From: Amycolatopsis lexingtonensis
GTDB lineage: Bacteria; Actinomycetota; Actinomycetes; Mycobacteriales; Pseudonocardiaceae
Direction: 5' to 3'
DNA: 64,000 nt
NCBI RefSeq assembly: GCF_014873755.1
Contig: NZ_JADBEG010000001.1
Coordinates: 3,908,501 to 3,972,500, forward strand
Part shown: piece by piece, positions 8,707 through 16,524 of the stretch
Position numbering within the stretch: position 1 is the stretch's first letter
Layout of the letters: the number at the start of each line of letters is the position of its first letter
Program-made: the position numbers and the translations under genes
The notes under the pieces: generated by a model
What the model saw: only the letters and a program-made list of their open reading frames with translations
Told to the model about the DNA's origin: nothing
The model's database searches: none

Positions 8707-8730
8707 GCCAACGGCAACGTTGGCGTCGGT
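8707..8730. promoter_or_regulatory. TetR operator box 2 (core CAACGTTG)
   Basis: A second 24-bp inverted repeat with the same core CAACGTTG (8715-8722), symmetric at 9 of 12 positions. Its centre is 46 bp from that of box 1. It ends 14 bases before the TetR start codon, so binding here would block autoregulated transcription. Confidence 0.75.
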
Positions 8731-8744
8731 GTTAACCTCCGGGG

Positions 8745-9353
8745 ATGAAGCGAACCGTCGACGACACGCGCCGTCTGCTGCGGGAAGCGGCGATGGCCGA
8801 GTTCGCCGCGCACGGGTCCGACGGCACCACCGTGACCCGCATCGCCGCCCGCGCCGGTGTCAACAAGGAACGCCTCTACGCCTACTTCGGCGACAAGGAC
8901 GCCCTCTTCGACGAGGTGCTCACCGAAGCGCTGGAGGAACTCTCCCGCGTCGTCACGCCGGAAGGCGTGGACTTCGGCGACATGGGCGAAGTCGCCGGAC
9001 GCACCTTCGACTACTACGGCGAGCACCCCGAACTGGCGCGCCTGCTGCTGTGGGAAGGCCTGCGCGGGGCGCCGCCGGTCAACGCCACCGCGCGCGTCGA
9101 GCACTACAGCCGCAAGGTCGCCGCCACCGGCCGGGCCCAGCGCGACGGGTCCATCGACGGCGGCATCGACGCCGGCCACCTCATGTTCATGATCATCGGG
9201 CTCGCGGCGTGGTGGTTCAGCGTCCCGCAGCTCGCCACCATGCTGACCGGCACCGAGGCCGACGACGCGGACGAGCGAGCCCGGAGGCGAGCGTTCGTCG
9301 TGGAGGCGGCCCGGCGCCTGACCCGGTCACCGGCGGACGTCCCGGCTCCCTGA
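8745..9353 (+). CDS. TetR-family regulator of the SnoaL-MDR operon
   Basis: A 202-residue TetR protein. The N-terminal helix-turn-helix reads AAMAEFAAHGSDGTTVTRIA followed by ARAGVNKERLYAYFGDKDAL, the canonical YxYFxxK recognition helix. The remainder is helical, with a ligand domain containing LARLLLWEGLRGAPP and a hydrophobic helix HLMFMIIGLAAWWF. It is divergent from the SnoaL gene, with two CAACGTTG palindromes between them. Its last 27 bases overlap the convergent NTF2-like relic. Ligand unknown. Confidence 0.88.
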   Translation: MKRTVDDTRRLLREAAMAEFAAHGSDGTTVTRIAARAGVNKERLYAYFGDKDALFDEVLTEALEELSRVVTPEGVDFGDMGEVAGRTFDYYGEHPELARLLLWEGLRGAPPVNATARVEHYSRKVAATGRAQRDGSIDGGIDAGHLMFMIIGLAAWWFSVPQLATMLTGTEADDADERARRRAFVVEAARRLTRSPADVPAP

Positions 9354-9595
9354 GGGAAGCTGGGCCGGGTCCACGAGCGTGACCTCCTCGAGCGTCTCGA
9401 ACCGGCCGTCCGGCGCGAAAGTGCCGAACACATACGACTCCCGCACCTGCCGGGTGCCGTCGCGCATCTCGATCGTGAGCACGTGGCGGTCCGCGTAGGC
9501 GGATCCGAGGACCAACTCGTCCAGCAGGTCGATCTCCACCGAGCGGATCATCGTGCGGATCTGGGCTCCTCGAGCACGAACGCCATGCTCCTCAT
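9327..9595 (-). pseudogene. Frameshifted/truncated NTF2-like (SnoaL) gene
   Basis: A clear ribosome site (GGAGG, then five bases, then ATG at 9595) opens a frame reading MRSMAFVLEEP that stops after 15 codons. The next frame, with an ATG at 9551, continues QIRTMIRSVEIDLLDELV and runs to 9327 with strands typical of NTF2-like proteins (DRHVLTIEMRDG, SYVFGTF, LEEVTLVDP). A single-base shift near 9562-9565 would join the two into one protein of about 89 residues. The N-terminal helical half of the fold is missing either way. It follows the hydrolase gene by 20 bases in the same operon. Either a decaying gene or a sequencing error combined with a short variant. Confidence 0.6.
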
Positions 9596-9615
9596 CGTTT
9601 CCTCCGTCAGACCGG

Positions 9616-10599
9616 CTACGAACGACTTTCGCCGGGGGTGCCGCGCCGGAGGAACGCGTGCCAGGTCTGCTCGAACGAGCGGGTCAGGGCCGACGCCGGG
9701 GCGAAGCGGTCCCAGGCGTGGAACGCCCGCGCGTAGAGGTGCAGGTCGACCGGAACCCCCGCGGCGGTCAGCCGTCGCGCGAAGTCGATGCCCTCGTCCC
9801 GCAGCAGGTCGAACTGGGCCACGGCGACGAAGGTGTCCGGCAGGCCCGCGAGATCGGTGGCCCGGCCGGGCGCGGAGTACGGGTCCACGTCCTCCGCACC
9901 CATCCGGTCGCCCAGCACCGCGGCCCAGGCGTACCACATGTCCGCGTGGGTGAAGACGACCTCGGAGACGGCCTCCGTGCTCGACGCCGTCTCGAGTCGG
10001 TCGTCGAGCATCGGGTAGAGCAGGGACAGCGAGCACGGCGGCACGGCCCCGCGGTCGCGCACCATGAGCGCGGTGGCGGCGGCCGGTGCGCCGCCGCCGC
10101 TGGCGCCCGCGAGCCCGATCCGGTGCGGATCGATCCGCTGCTCGGCGGCTTGCTTGACGAGGTGGGTGTAGGCGAGATAGCCGTCTTCGGCCGCGCCGGG
10201 AGCCGGGGTCTCCGGGGCGAGCCGGTAAGCGACGGCCGCCACCACGCAGCCGAGGCTCAGGGCCAGCGCGGTGTGGTACGCGTCGTCGGCGCGGACATCG
10301 CCGCCGAGGACCTGGGCGCCGGCGTGGAACCAGAGCAGCGCCGGCAGGACGTCTCCGGCGTCCGCCGGGCGGTACAGGACAACTTCGAGCTCGGTCCGGT
10401 CGTCCCGCGGGATCCGTAGCGCCGAAATCGTCACTCGCGGGTCCGGGGGCGCCGCGGGCAGGTTAGCCATGGCCGCGGCCAGCTGCGCGCGCAGCGCCGG
10501 GATGTCGGAGAGGTCGAGCAGGGTGCCGTTCGCGACCTTGGGCAGGGCCGCGAACGCGGCGGCGAGGTCCTGGTCGAGCAGGCTGTGGGTGCCGGGCAT
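9616..10599 (-). CDS. Alpha/beta hydrolase of the hormone-sensitive-lipase family
   Basis: A 327-residue HSL-type esterase. The nucleophile elbow is LAGASGGGAPAA (GxSxG), the acid is in FDLLRDEGIDF and the base is the His of YARAFHAWD. The oxyanion motif that defines the family, HGGG, is altered here to HAGA in LLWFHAGAQVLGG, which would weaken or change catalysis. The start is the ATG at 10599 with AAAGGA eight bases upstream. It lies 11 bases after the SDR gene, so the two are an operon under the phased operators at 11387-11466. Probable role: ester cleavage in a catabolic route; substrate unknown. Confidence 0.86.
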   Translation of the reverse strand: MPGTHSLLDQDLAAAFAALPKVANGTLLDLSDIPALRAQLAAAMANLPAAPPDPRVTISALRIPRDDRTELEVVLYRPADAGDVLPALLWFHAGAQVLGGDVRADDAYHTALALSLGCVVAAVAYRLAPETPAPGAAEDGYLAYTHLVKQAAEQRIDPHRIGLAGASGGGAPAAATALMVRDRGAVPPCSLSLLYPMLDDRLETASSTEAVSEVVFTHADMWYAWAAVLGDRMGAEDVDPYSAPGRATDLAGLPDTFVAVAQFDLLRDEGIDFARRLTAAGVPVDLHLYARAFHAWDRFAPASALTRSFEQTWHAFLRRGTPGESRS

Positions 10600-10610
10600 G
10601 AGAAGTCCTT

Positions 10611-11372
10611 TCAGAACAGGGAAGGCTGGCCGCTGCCGGCGGTGATGCCGCCGTCGACGGGCAGGACGGCTCCGGTGATGACCCGGGCGTCGGCCGAGGC
10701 CAGGAAGGTGACCGCGCCGGCGACGTCGGCGGGCGTGCCGGCGCCGGCCAGCGCCCGGCGCCGGTCGAAGCGTTCGACCAGGCCGGCGTACTTCGTCGCC
10801 AGCTCCGCCGAACCGGTCAGCGACGGGGCGACTGTGTTCACCCGGATGCCGAACCGGCCGAGGTCGAAGGCGAGCCCGCGGGTGAGGTTCACGACCGCGC
10901 CCTTGGCGGCGTTGTAGGCGGTGAGCCTGCGGTCGCCCCCGAGCCCGGAGGCGGAGGCGATCTGGACGATGCTGCCGCGGCTTTCCTTCAGGTACGGCAC
11001 TGCCGCCTGGGCACCGAAGAAGCAGCTGTCGACGTCGGTGTCCATGATCAGCCGCCAGTCGGCCGCGGTGGTCTCCTCGAACTCCTTCACGAGGCCGACC
11101 CCGGCGTTGGACACCAGCACGTCGATCCCGCCGAACCGCTCGGCACCGGCGTCGATCATCGCCCGCACCTGGTCCGGGTTCGTGACATCGGTGGCGACGG
11201 GCAGCGCGCGGTCCGCGCCGATCTCGGCCGCGAGGGCCACCAGCCGGTCCATCCGCCGCGCGGCCAGCACGAGCGCGGCCCCCTCGGCGGCGAACCGCCG
11301 GGCGATCCCGGCACCGATGCCGGAACTGGCACCGGTGACCACGACCACCTTCCCCGCGAAACGTTGCTCCAC
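10611..11372 (-). CDS. Short-chain dehydrogenase/reductase
   Basis: A 253-residue classical SDR. The Rossmann motif is VTGASSGIGAGIA near residue 13, the NAG motif is LVSNAGVGLV, and the catalytic Ser is in IASASGLGG. The Tyr-Lys pair is in AYNAAKGA, and the C-terminal segment ITGAVLPVDGG is typical. An arginine pair after beta-2 (LAARRMDR) favours NADP(H). The start is a GTG at 11372 with GGAGAG upstream. First gene of the SDR-hydrolase-NTF2 relic operon, divergent from the TetR at 11488. Confidence 0.9.
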   Translation of the reverse strand: MEQRFAGKVVVVTGASSGIGAGIARRFAAEGAALVLAARRMDRLVALAAEIGADRALPVATDVTNPDQVRAMIDAGAERFGGIDVLVSNAGVGLVKEFEETTAADWRLIMDTDVDSCFFGAQAAVPYLKESRGSIVQIASASGLGGDRRLTAYNAAKGAVVNLTRGLAFDLGRFGIRVNTVAPSLTGSAELATKYAGLVERFDRRRALAGAGTPADVAGAVTFLASADARVITGAVLPVDGGITAGSGQPSLF

Positions 11373-11386
11373 TACATCTCTCCAAC

Positions 11387-11466
11387 GTCAGTAACTGACA
11401 CTTTCTCGGACAGTCACTGACGCTAGCGTGAGTCAGTCACTGACGCAAGAAGCATCAGTGACTGAC
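11387..11466. promoter_or_regulatory. Four phased copies of the operator GTCAGTNACTGAC
   Basis: Four 13-bp palindromes of the form GTCAGTNACTGAC lie at 11387-11399, 11409-11421, 11432-11444 and 11454-11466. Copies 1 and 3 are perfect; copies 2 and 4 each carry one arm mismatch. Their centres are spaced 22, 23 and 22 bp, about two DNA turns. They fill the gap between the divergent SDR and TetR starts and are the evident binding sites of that TetR. Confidence 0.88.
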
Positions 11467-11487
11467 ACTTGTGATAGGTTTCCGGAC

Positions 11488-12054
11488 GTGTCACGAAGAG
11501 GCGATGAAGTGCGGCTGCGGCTCCAGGAGGCCGCCCTCGACCTGTACCTGGAGCGGGGCTACGACAAGACCACGACCGGGGACATCGCCGCCCGCGCCGG
11601 GGTCACCGAGCGCACCTTCTTCCGCCACTTCGCCGACAAGCGCGAGGTTTTCTTCGACGGCGAGACCGAGCTGCGGGATCTGCTCACCGGCGCCGTCGCC
11701 GAGGTCCCCGCCGGCGTCAAGCCACTGCCCGCGCTGCGAACCGCGTTCCACGAAGTCGTACCGCTGATCGAGCGCAACCTGCCGGTCACCGAGCGGCGGG
11801 CGCCCGTCATCGCCACCACGCCGGCCCTGCAGGAACGGGCGCTGTCCAAGACCGCGTTCCTGGTCGCCTCGCTCGCCGACGCGCTGCGGGCCCGCGGCGT
11901 CCCCGGCCCGCAGGCCGCCCTGTACGCCCAGGTGGGCATGGACACGTACTCGATCGCCATCCGTCGCTGGGGCGCCGACCGCGACGAGGACCTGCACACC
12001 CACATCGACCGCGCCTTCACCGATCTGCGGCTCGCCGCGAACGCCCTCAAGTGA
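11488..12054 (+). CDS. TetR-family regulator of the SDR-hydrolase operon
   Basis: A 188-residue TetR protein starting at the GTG at 11488, immediately after the operator cluster. The HTH reads LYLERGYDKTTTGDIAARAG, with recognition helix VTERTFFRHFADKREVFF, the FFRHFxxK form. The C-terminal domain resembles TetR_C_17 types with PVTERRAPVIATTPALQER. A longer reading from 11428 would translate through two operators and is unlikely. Its end overlaps the convergent MarR gene by 8 bases. Confidence 0.88.
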   Translation: MSRRGDEVRLRLQEAALDLYLERGYDKTTTGDIAARAGVTERTFFRHFADKREVFFDGETELRDLLTGAVAEVPAGVKPLPALRTAFHEVVPLIERNLPVTERRAPVIATTPALQERALSKTAFLVASLADALRARGVPGPQAALYAQVGMDTYSIAIRRWGADRDEDLHTHIDRAFTDLRLAANALK

Positions 12055-12511
12055 CGCCGGACCGGCGCCTAGCCCCGTCGTGGACGCGGGCTACCAGCCG
12101 AGTTTCGATCTTGCGTAGCGTCGCGATCGCGGCGTCGATCTCGGCGTCGTCGGCGACCGTCCCCTCGAGCAGCCGGCTCCAGGCCACACGTAGCCGCCGC
12201 AGGTTGTCGTGCGCTTTCTCGGTGGGGTAAAGGCGAACGCGCCGTGCGTCGTGCCGGTCGACGTCCCGCCGCACGAGACCCGCCGCTTCGAGGCCGCGCA
12301 CCGCCCGGCTGAAGTTGCTCGAGATCAGCTGGGTGGCCTCGGCGGCCGCGCTGACCGTGGTTCCCGGGTTGCGGTCGATGTAGCGCATCACCGCTCCCTG
12401 CAGCGGCGTCCCCGCCTCGATCTCGGCTTCCTTGGACGCCACGATGTGCCGGCCCACGGCCAATACCACGTCGGCGAGCTCGAACAGCCTCGACGTCTGC
12501 TCCTCGTCCAT
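12047..12511 (-). CDS. MarR-family regulator
   Basis: A 154-residue winged-helix protein. The HTH covers GTTVSAAAEATQLISSNFSR and the wing is DVDRHDARRVRLYPTEKAH, with the usual D-x-R-D-x-R arrangement. Helices flanking the domain give the dimer interface. The ATG at 12511 is preceded by GGGAGG. It is divergent from the amidohydrolase gene with an inverted repeat between them, so it probably represses that gene and itself. Confidence 0.88.
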   Translation of the reverse strand: MDEEQTSRLFELADVVLAVGRHIVASKEAEIEAGTPLQGAVMRYIDRNPGTTVSAAAEATQLISSNFSRAVRGLEAAGLVRRDVDRHDARRVRLYPTEKAHDNLRRLRVAWSRLLEGTVADDAEIDAAIATLRKIETRLVARVHDGARRRSGVT

Positions 12512-12533
12512 CTGCCAGAACCTCCCGGGATCA

Positions 12534-12561
12534 CTGTCAGATGAATGCTATCATTTGACAG
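12534..12561. promoter_or_regulatory. MarR operator, inverted repeat CTGTCA...TGACAG
   Basis: Arms TGTCAGATGA (12535-12544) and TCATTTGACA (12551-12560) are inverted copies matching at 9 of 10 positions around a 6-bp spacer. One further C/G pair extends the symmetry. The site lies in the 79-bp gap between MarR and the amidohydrolase. Confidence 0.78.
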
Positions 12562-12590
12562 GTACCCGTGACCCGCACGAAGGATCGGCC

Positions 12591-13565
12591 ATGACTCTTG
12601 TCGCCATCGAGGAGCATTGGATCCACCCTGCTCTCACCACCGCGCTCAAGGGCATGCCGCGCCCGGACGAGAGCCTGGCCTTCAACGAGCTGGGCGACCA
12701 TTCGCAGCGGCTGACCGACCTGGACGAGGGCCGGCTCGCCGCCATGGACGCGCAAGGCATCGACGTCTCCGTCCTCGCCCTGACCCCGCCGGGAACCCAG
12801 CCGCTGCCGCCCGCCGAAGCCGTGCGGTTGAGCCGCACCGTGAACGACGTCGCCGCGGCCGCCGCCGGCCGGCATCCGGCGCGCTTCCGGGTGCTCTCGA
12901 CCCTGCCGATGTCTTCTCCGGAGCACGTCGTCGACGAGCTCGTGCGCGCGAAGAGCCTCGGCCACGTCGGGACCATGGTCTACAGCCGCTCCGGAGAGCG
13001 CTTTCTCGACGATCCCGCCTACGACGAGTTCTTCGCCGCAGCCGCCGACCTCGGCCAGCCGGTGTTCATCCATCCCCAGATCCCCTCGGACCGCGTCCGC
13101 GACGCCTCCTACCGCGGTCTCGGTGACATGAGCGACCTCGCGCTGGCCACCTTCGGGTGGGGCTGGCACGTCGACACCGCGACCGCGGCACTCCGGCTCA
13201 TCCTGCGCGGCACCTTCGACCGGCACCCCGCACTGCAGGTCGTGCTGGGCCACTGGGGAGAGCTGCTGCTGTTCTGGCTGGACCGGGCCGACAGCCTCTC
13301 GCGCGTCGCCGACCTGCGGCACCCGGTCTCGCACTACATCAGGGCGAACTTCCACATCACCGCGTCCGGCATGCTCAACCCGGCCCTGCTCCGCCACGCC
13401 CTTTCCGTGACGACCGCCGACCGGTTGCTCTTCTCCACCGACTACCCCTTCCAGCACCCGAGCCGCGACGAGATCGGCTCCTTCCTCGCACACTTCGACA
13501 CCGAAGCAGACCGGCGGAAGTTTTCCTCCGCCAACGCGGCGGCACTCTTCGGCCTCACGCTCTGA
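12591..13565 (+). CDS. Amidohydrolase-2 family decarboxylase (gamma-resorcylate/ACMSD-like)
   Basis: A 324-residue TIM-barrel metalloenzyme. It begins VAIEEHW, giving the E7-x-H9 metal pair of the 2,6-dihydroxybenzoate decarboxylase group rather than the HxH of hydrolases. Other ligand regions are PVFIHPQ, VLGHWGE and FSTDYPF with D284. These enzymes decarboxylate aromatic acids or semialdehydes without a redox cofactor. The ATG at 12591 has AAGGATCGG upstream. It is divergent from the MarR regulator and probably induced by an aromatic acid. Exact substrate unknown. Confidence 0.87.
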   Translation: MTLVAIEEHWIHPALTTALKGMPRPDESLAFNELGDHSQRLTDLDEGRLAAMDAQGIDVSVLALTPPGTQPLPPAEAVRLSRTVNDVAAAAAGRHPARFRVLSTLPMSSPEHVVDELVRAKSLGHVGTMVYSRSGERFLDDPAYDEFFAAAADLGQPVFIHPQIPSDRVRDASYRGLGDMSDLALATFGWGWHVDTATAALRLILRGTFDRHPALQVVLGHWGELLLFWLDRADSLSRVADLRHPVSHYIRANFHITASGMLNPALLRHALSVTTADRLLFSTDYPFQHPSRDEIGSFLAHFDTEADRRKFSSANAAALFGLTL

Positions 13566-13596
13566 CCGGCCGGAGCCGGGGCGATGGCGGGCGCTC

Positions 13597-15537
13597 CTAC
13601 TCCGCGGCTTCCTCCGCCGGCGCGAGTTCCAGCACTCCCCATCCCTCGGGAAGCGCGTCGGCCTCGCCGGGCACCCGGATCACCGTGCCGGGCGGCCAGG
13701 TGCTTTCCACGTCCACCTTCCGCTTGTGCCCGACCAGGCGGACCCACACCCCTCCGATCCGGGGCGGCCGCGCGAAGTGCGCGCCGGCGAACCCGACCGG
13801 GCCGTCGAAGCGCACGTCGTCGAAGACGGTTTCACCGTCGAAGCGTGCGCGGGCGAACCCGCCGACGTCGTCGAATCTCGTGTGGAGGAACCGCGCAGTT
13901 TGGCCGAACTCCGCCTCCCGGAACCCGGCCAGATCGGCGAATTCCGTGTTCTCGAACCACACGTCCGCGGCGAACCGGGTGCGTTCGAAGTCGGCCGCAT
14001 CGGCGAAGCGGCATTCGTAGAACCTCGTCACGCCGCCGAACGCCGCCTCCTCGAACACCGCGAACCGCGCGAACCGGGTGCCGCCGAAGTTCACGCCGGC
14101 GAACTCCGTCCGGACGAACTCCACTCCTTCGGGGAACTTCGCCATGTTGAACGAGACGTCGCCGGTGAACCGGGTTTCGGTGAAGTCGGTGTTCCGGCCG
14201 AATTCGGTGGTGAAGAAGTCCGCCCCGGCGAGCGTGGCGTTGCCGAACTGGGTGAACGCGCCGCCGAACCGCACCTCCTTGAAACTGGCGTAAGCGCTGA
14301 ACTCCGCGTGGGTGAAGTAGGCGTTGCCGGCGAACCGGGCGCCGCCGAACCAGCACCGGCCGAAGCGGGCCCGGTCGAACTCGGCCCGGTCCCCGAACCG
14401 CGTTTCCGTGAAGGACCCCTCTTGGGAGAACTTCGCCCGGGTGAACAGCGCGGGCGCGCGGAAGTCCGCCCGGTCGAACTTCGCGCTCGTGCCGAAATCG
14501 GCGTCGTCGAAGCGGGCGTAGCCCTCGAAGGTCACCCGCCCGAACCGGGCTTCGTGGTCGAACCGCGCGTGGTTGAAGCCGGCTTCGCCCATGAACCGCG
14601 CCCCGGTGAACACGGCGTTCAGCCCGAAGCGCGTCCGGTCGAACCACACGTCACCGGTGAAGGTGACGCCGGTGAAGTCCGCGGCGACGACGCGGCAGTC
14701 GATCAGGTTGGCCGGCCCGAGCACGGCGCCGGTGAGGTCGAGGCTGATGCCCGCCCAGAACGTGGCGGCCGGCTCGTCCTCGCCGCCGTGCACGAGGTGG
14801 CGGAACAAGATGCCCTGCGCGGTCCGCCGGACCTGGTACTCCGCCTCCGCCTCCGCGGGGGCGGGAGCTGCGGCGCGGGGCGCGGGCGGGGCGAGCCGCA
14901 GCGACGCCCGTTGCCGGGCCGCGCCGCCCAGCAGCGGCCGCGGCACCCCCGGTGGCCGGGCCGACGGCCGCGGCGCCGGCTCGCGCCGCGGCGGGGCGTA
15001 CGGCATCCGGAGGTACGCGCACAGCAGGTCGACGATGGTCTGGCGCTGGGAGGGGTTGTCCTGGGCGAGCCGCTCCAGCGCGTACAGCCCGGCCAGCCGG
15101 GCCGGGGCCTGCGGCGAACCGAGCTGGTCGGCCGCCTTGCCGTACAGGTCGGTGATCCGGCGGGCCTCGGCGTCGGCGACGGTGGCGGCGTGGGCCGCGC
15201 GGACCTGGTTCAGGCTCAGTTCCGAGGTCCGCTGCCGGCGCGCGGTCAGCCACAGGGCCGCCGCTCCCCCGGTGCCGACCACGATCGTGCCCGCGGTCTT
15301 GATGGCGTCCAGCTGATCCGAGTGCCCGCCGCCGCCGAACGCGACGAGCAGCCCGGCCGCCAGCCCGACACCGAGCACGACCAGCGCCACGCCCGCCCAG
15401 GCCATCGCCCGGTGGGACAGCACGGGCAGCTCCTCCGGCGGCGCCACGGGCGGCCGGTAGGTCAGCAGCGACAGCGGCGGGGAATCCGGCGGCGGGACGG
15501 GCTCGAGCGGGTCCGGGACGGGCGGCTGCGTGCTCAC
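13597..15537 (-). CDS. Membrane-anchored pentapeptide-repeat protein
   Basis: A 646-residue protein. The first 40 residues are proline-rich. Two membrane helices follow (about 46-67, GVALVVLGVGLAAGLLV, and 75-95, AGTIVVGTGGAAALWL), then a cytosolic helical linker (RRITDLYGKAADQLGS...ALERLAQDNPSQRQTIVDLL) common to actinobacterial members. The rest is a long right-handed quadrilateral beta-helix of more than 60 pentapeptides with central phenylalanine, for example ARFMGEAGFNHARFDHEARF. Such helices bind proteins; some protect gyrase, but no such role is shown here. The GTG at 15537 avoids a weak upstream ATG at 15564. The long reading frame on the opposite strand is a codon-bias artefact. Confidence 0.88.
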   Translation of the reverse strand: MSTQPPVPDPLEPVPPPDSPPLSLLTYRPPVAPPEELPVLSHRAMAWAGVALVVLGVGLAAGLLVAFGGGGHSDQLDAIKTAGTIVVGTGGAAALWLTARRQRTSELSLNQVRAAHAATVADAEARRITDLYGKAADQLGSPQAPARLAGLYALERLAQDNPSQRQTIVDLLCAYLRMPYAPPRREPAPRPSARPPGVPRPLLGGAARQRASLRLAPPAPRAAAPAPAEAEAEYQVRRTAQGILFRHLVHGGEDEPAATFWAGISLDLTGAVLGPANLIDCRVVAADFTGVTFTGDVWFDRTRFGLNAVFTGARFMGEAGFNHARFDHEARFGRVTFEGYARFDDADFGTSAKFDRADFRAPALFTRAKFSQEGSFTETRFGDRAEFDRARFGRCWFGGARFAGNAYFTHAEFSAYASFKEVRFGGAFTQFGNATLAGADFFTTEFGRNTDFTETRFTGDVSFNMAKFPEGVEFVRTEFAGVNFGGTRFARFAVFEEAAFGGVTRFYECRFADAADFERTRFAADVWFENTEFADLAGFREAEFGQTARFLHTRFDDVGGFARARFDGETVFDDVRFDGPVGFAGAHFARPPRIGGVWVRLVGHKRKVDVESTWPPGTVIRVPGEADALPEGWGVLELAPAEEAAE

Positions 15538-15701
15538 CCGCCCATCATGGCGGCCTCCGGCCACCGACGGGGCTCGATCAGGACACCTGACCGGACCTCA
15601 AACCCGAAACGCCGGACGCGGTCCCGCTACCGGCCCGCCGCCGTGCGATCAGCTCCGGAGCAGGTGTCACGGCCGGGTGCCGAAGGGGCAGGTGTGGCCG
15701 A

Positions 15702-16075
15702 TGCGCACCACGTCCTCGCCGAACAGGGAGGCCGCCCAGCCACGACTGCTGAGCCTCGCCGAGGATACCGGCGAGTCGGCTTCACTGGTCGTGCTGGACG
15801 GTGCCGAGGTCGTCTACGTCGCCCGCACTGGTCGACGAAGTGGTGGCGGCCGTGGAGGAGCTGGAGGAGGGTCTGCTCTCTCGGTGTCGGCGCTCGTCCG
15901 CGACGCGAGCGGCGCGGTGGTGGCGGCGCTGGCGTCGTCGACGTCGAGCGGCCGGTCGGACGTCGAGACGCTGCGCCGGGAAGTGGTGCCACTGGTCGTC
16001 CGCACCGCGGCGCGGATCAGCGCCGACCTCGGGCACCGCGTCGTGCCGGGCACCGGCCGGGAAGGGTTCTTCTAG
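15702..16075 (+). pseudogene. IclR-family regulator remnant
   Basis: The translation contains two pieces of an IclR effector domain. The first is LSLAEDTGESASLVVLDGAEVVYVAR. The second, about 60 bases later, is VRDASGAVVAAL followed by LRREVVPLVVRTAARISADLG, which is the canonical C-terminus. Between them a fragment ALVDE...LEEGLLS lies in another frame. The DNA-binding half and the central effector pocket are missing, and at least one frameshift is present. It is therefore a deletion relic, beside the pentapeptide gene at the edge of the lower-GC stretch. Confidence 0.75.
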
Positions 16076-16524
16076 ACCGCGGTAGCCGGCGACCCCCGCC
16101 CCGCACCCATCGCTGATGACCGTCGCGAACGACCACCGGCGTGATCCGCGCGTGCCGCAGACGATTGATACCACCTCACCCGCGAAGGTGAGTTCTCGAC
16201 TGAGAACGAATGCGCACTCCGGGTGGTGGGTCATGACCGAGTCGAGCCCTCGACGAATGATGAACCCCGAGACCTCAAGTCGACGCTCCCGCGACGGGCA
16301 CTCGACGCGCAGGGGGTCAAAGTGTGCAAGTTCCTGATCGAAACGTAACGCCTCAGCACACCCACGCCGAAGCGAGCGGTTACGCCCCCATACAACGCCC
16401 GGATCAACCCACCACCACGCAGAGCCGCCTGATGCCAACATCGCGAAGTACCGTCGGCAGCCAGCGAGCCATCGATAACTAAGTCTGTTGAGTCGCCGCT
16501 GGCTTACAGCAAGCAACCGAAGCC
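16076..16524. other. Gene-free gap, 449 bp
   Basis: No convincing gene in either strand. GC is visibly lower than the flanks and stop codons occur in most frames. The one long minus-strand frame crossing it lacks conserved motifs and runs into the IclR relic. Probably decayed coding DNA. Confidence 0.5.

Noticed and set aside
13726..16116. Long plus-strand frame opposite the pentapeptide gene
   Set aside because: It mirrors the regular five-codon repeats; composition is Glu/Pro/Gly-rich with no fold, and it runs across the IclR relic.
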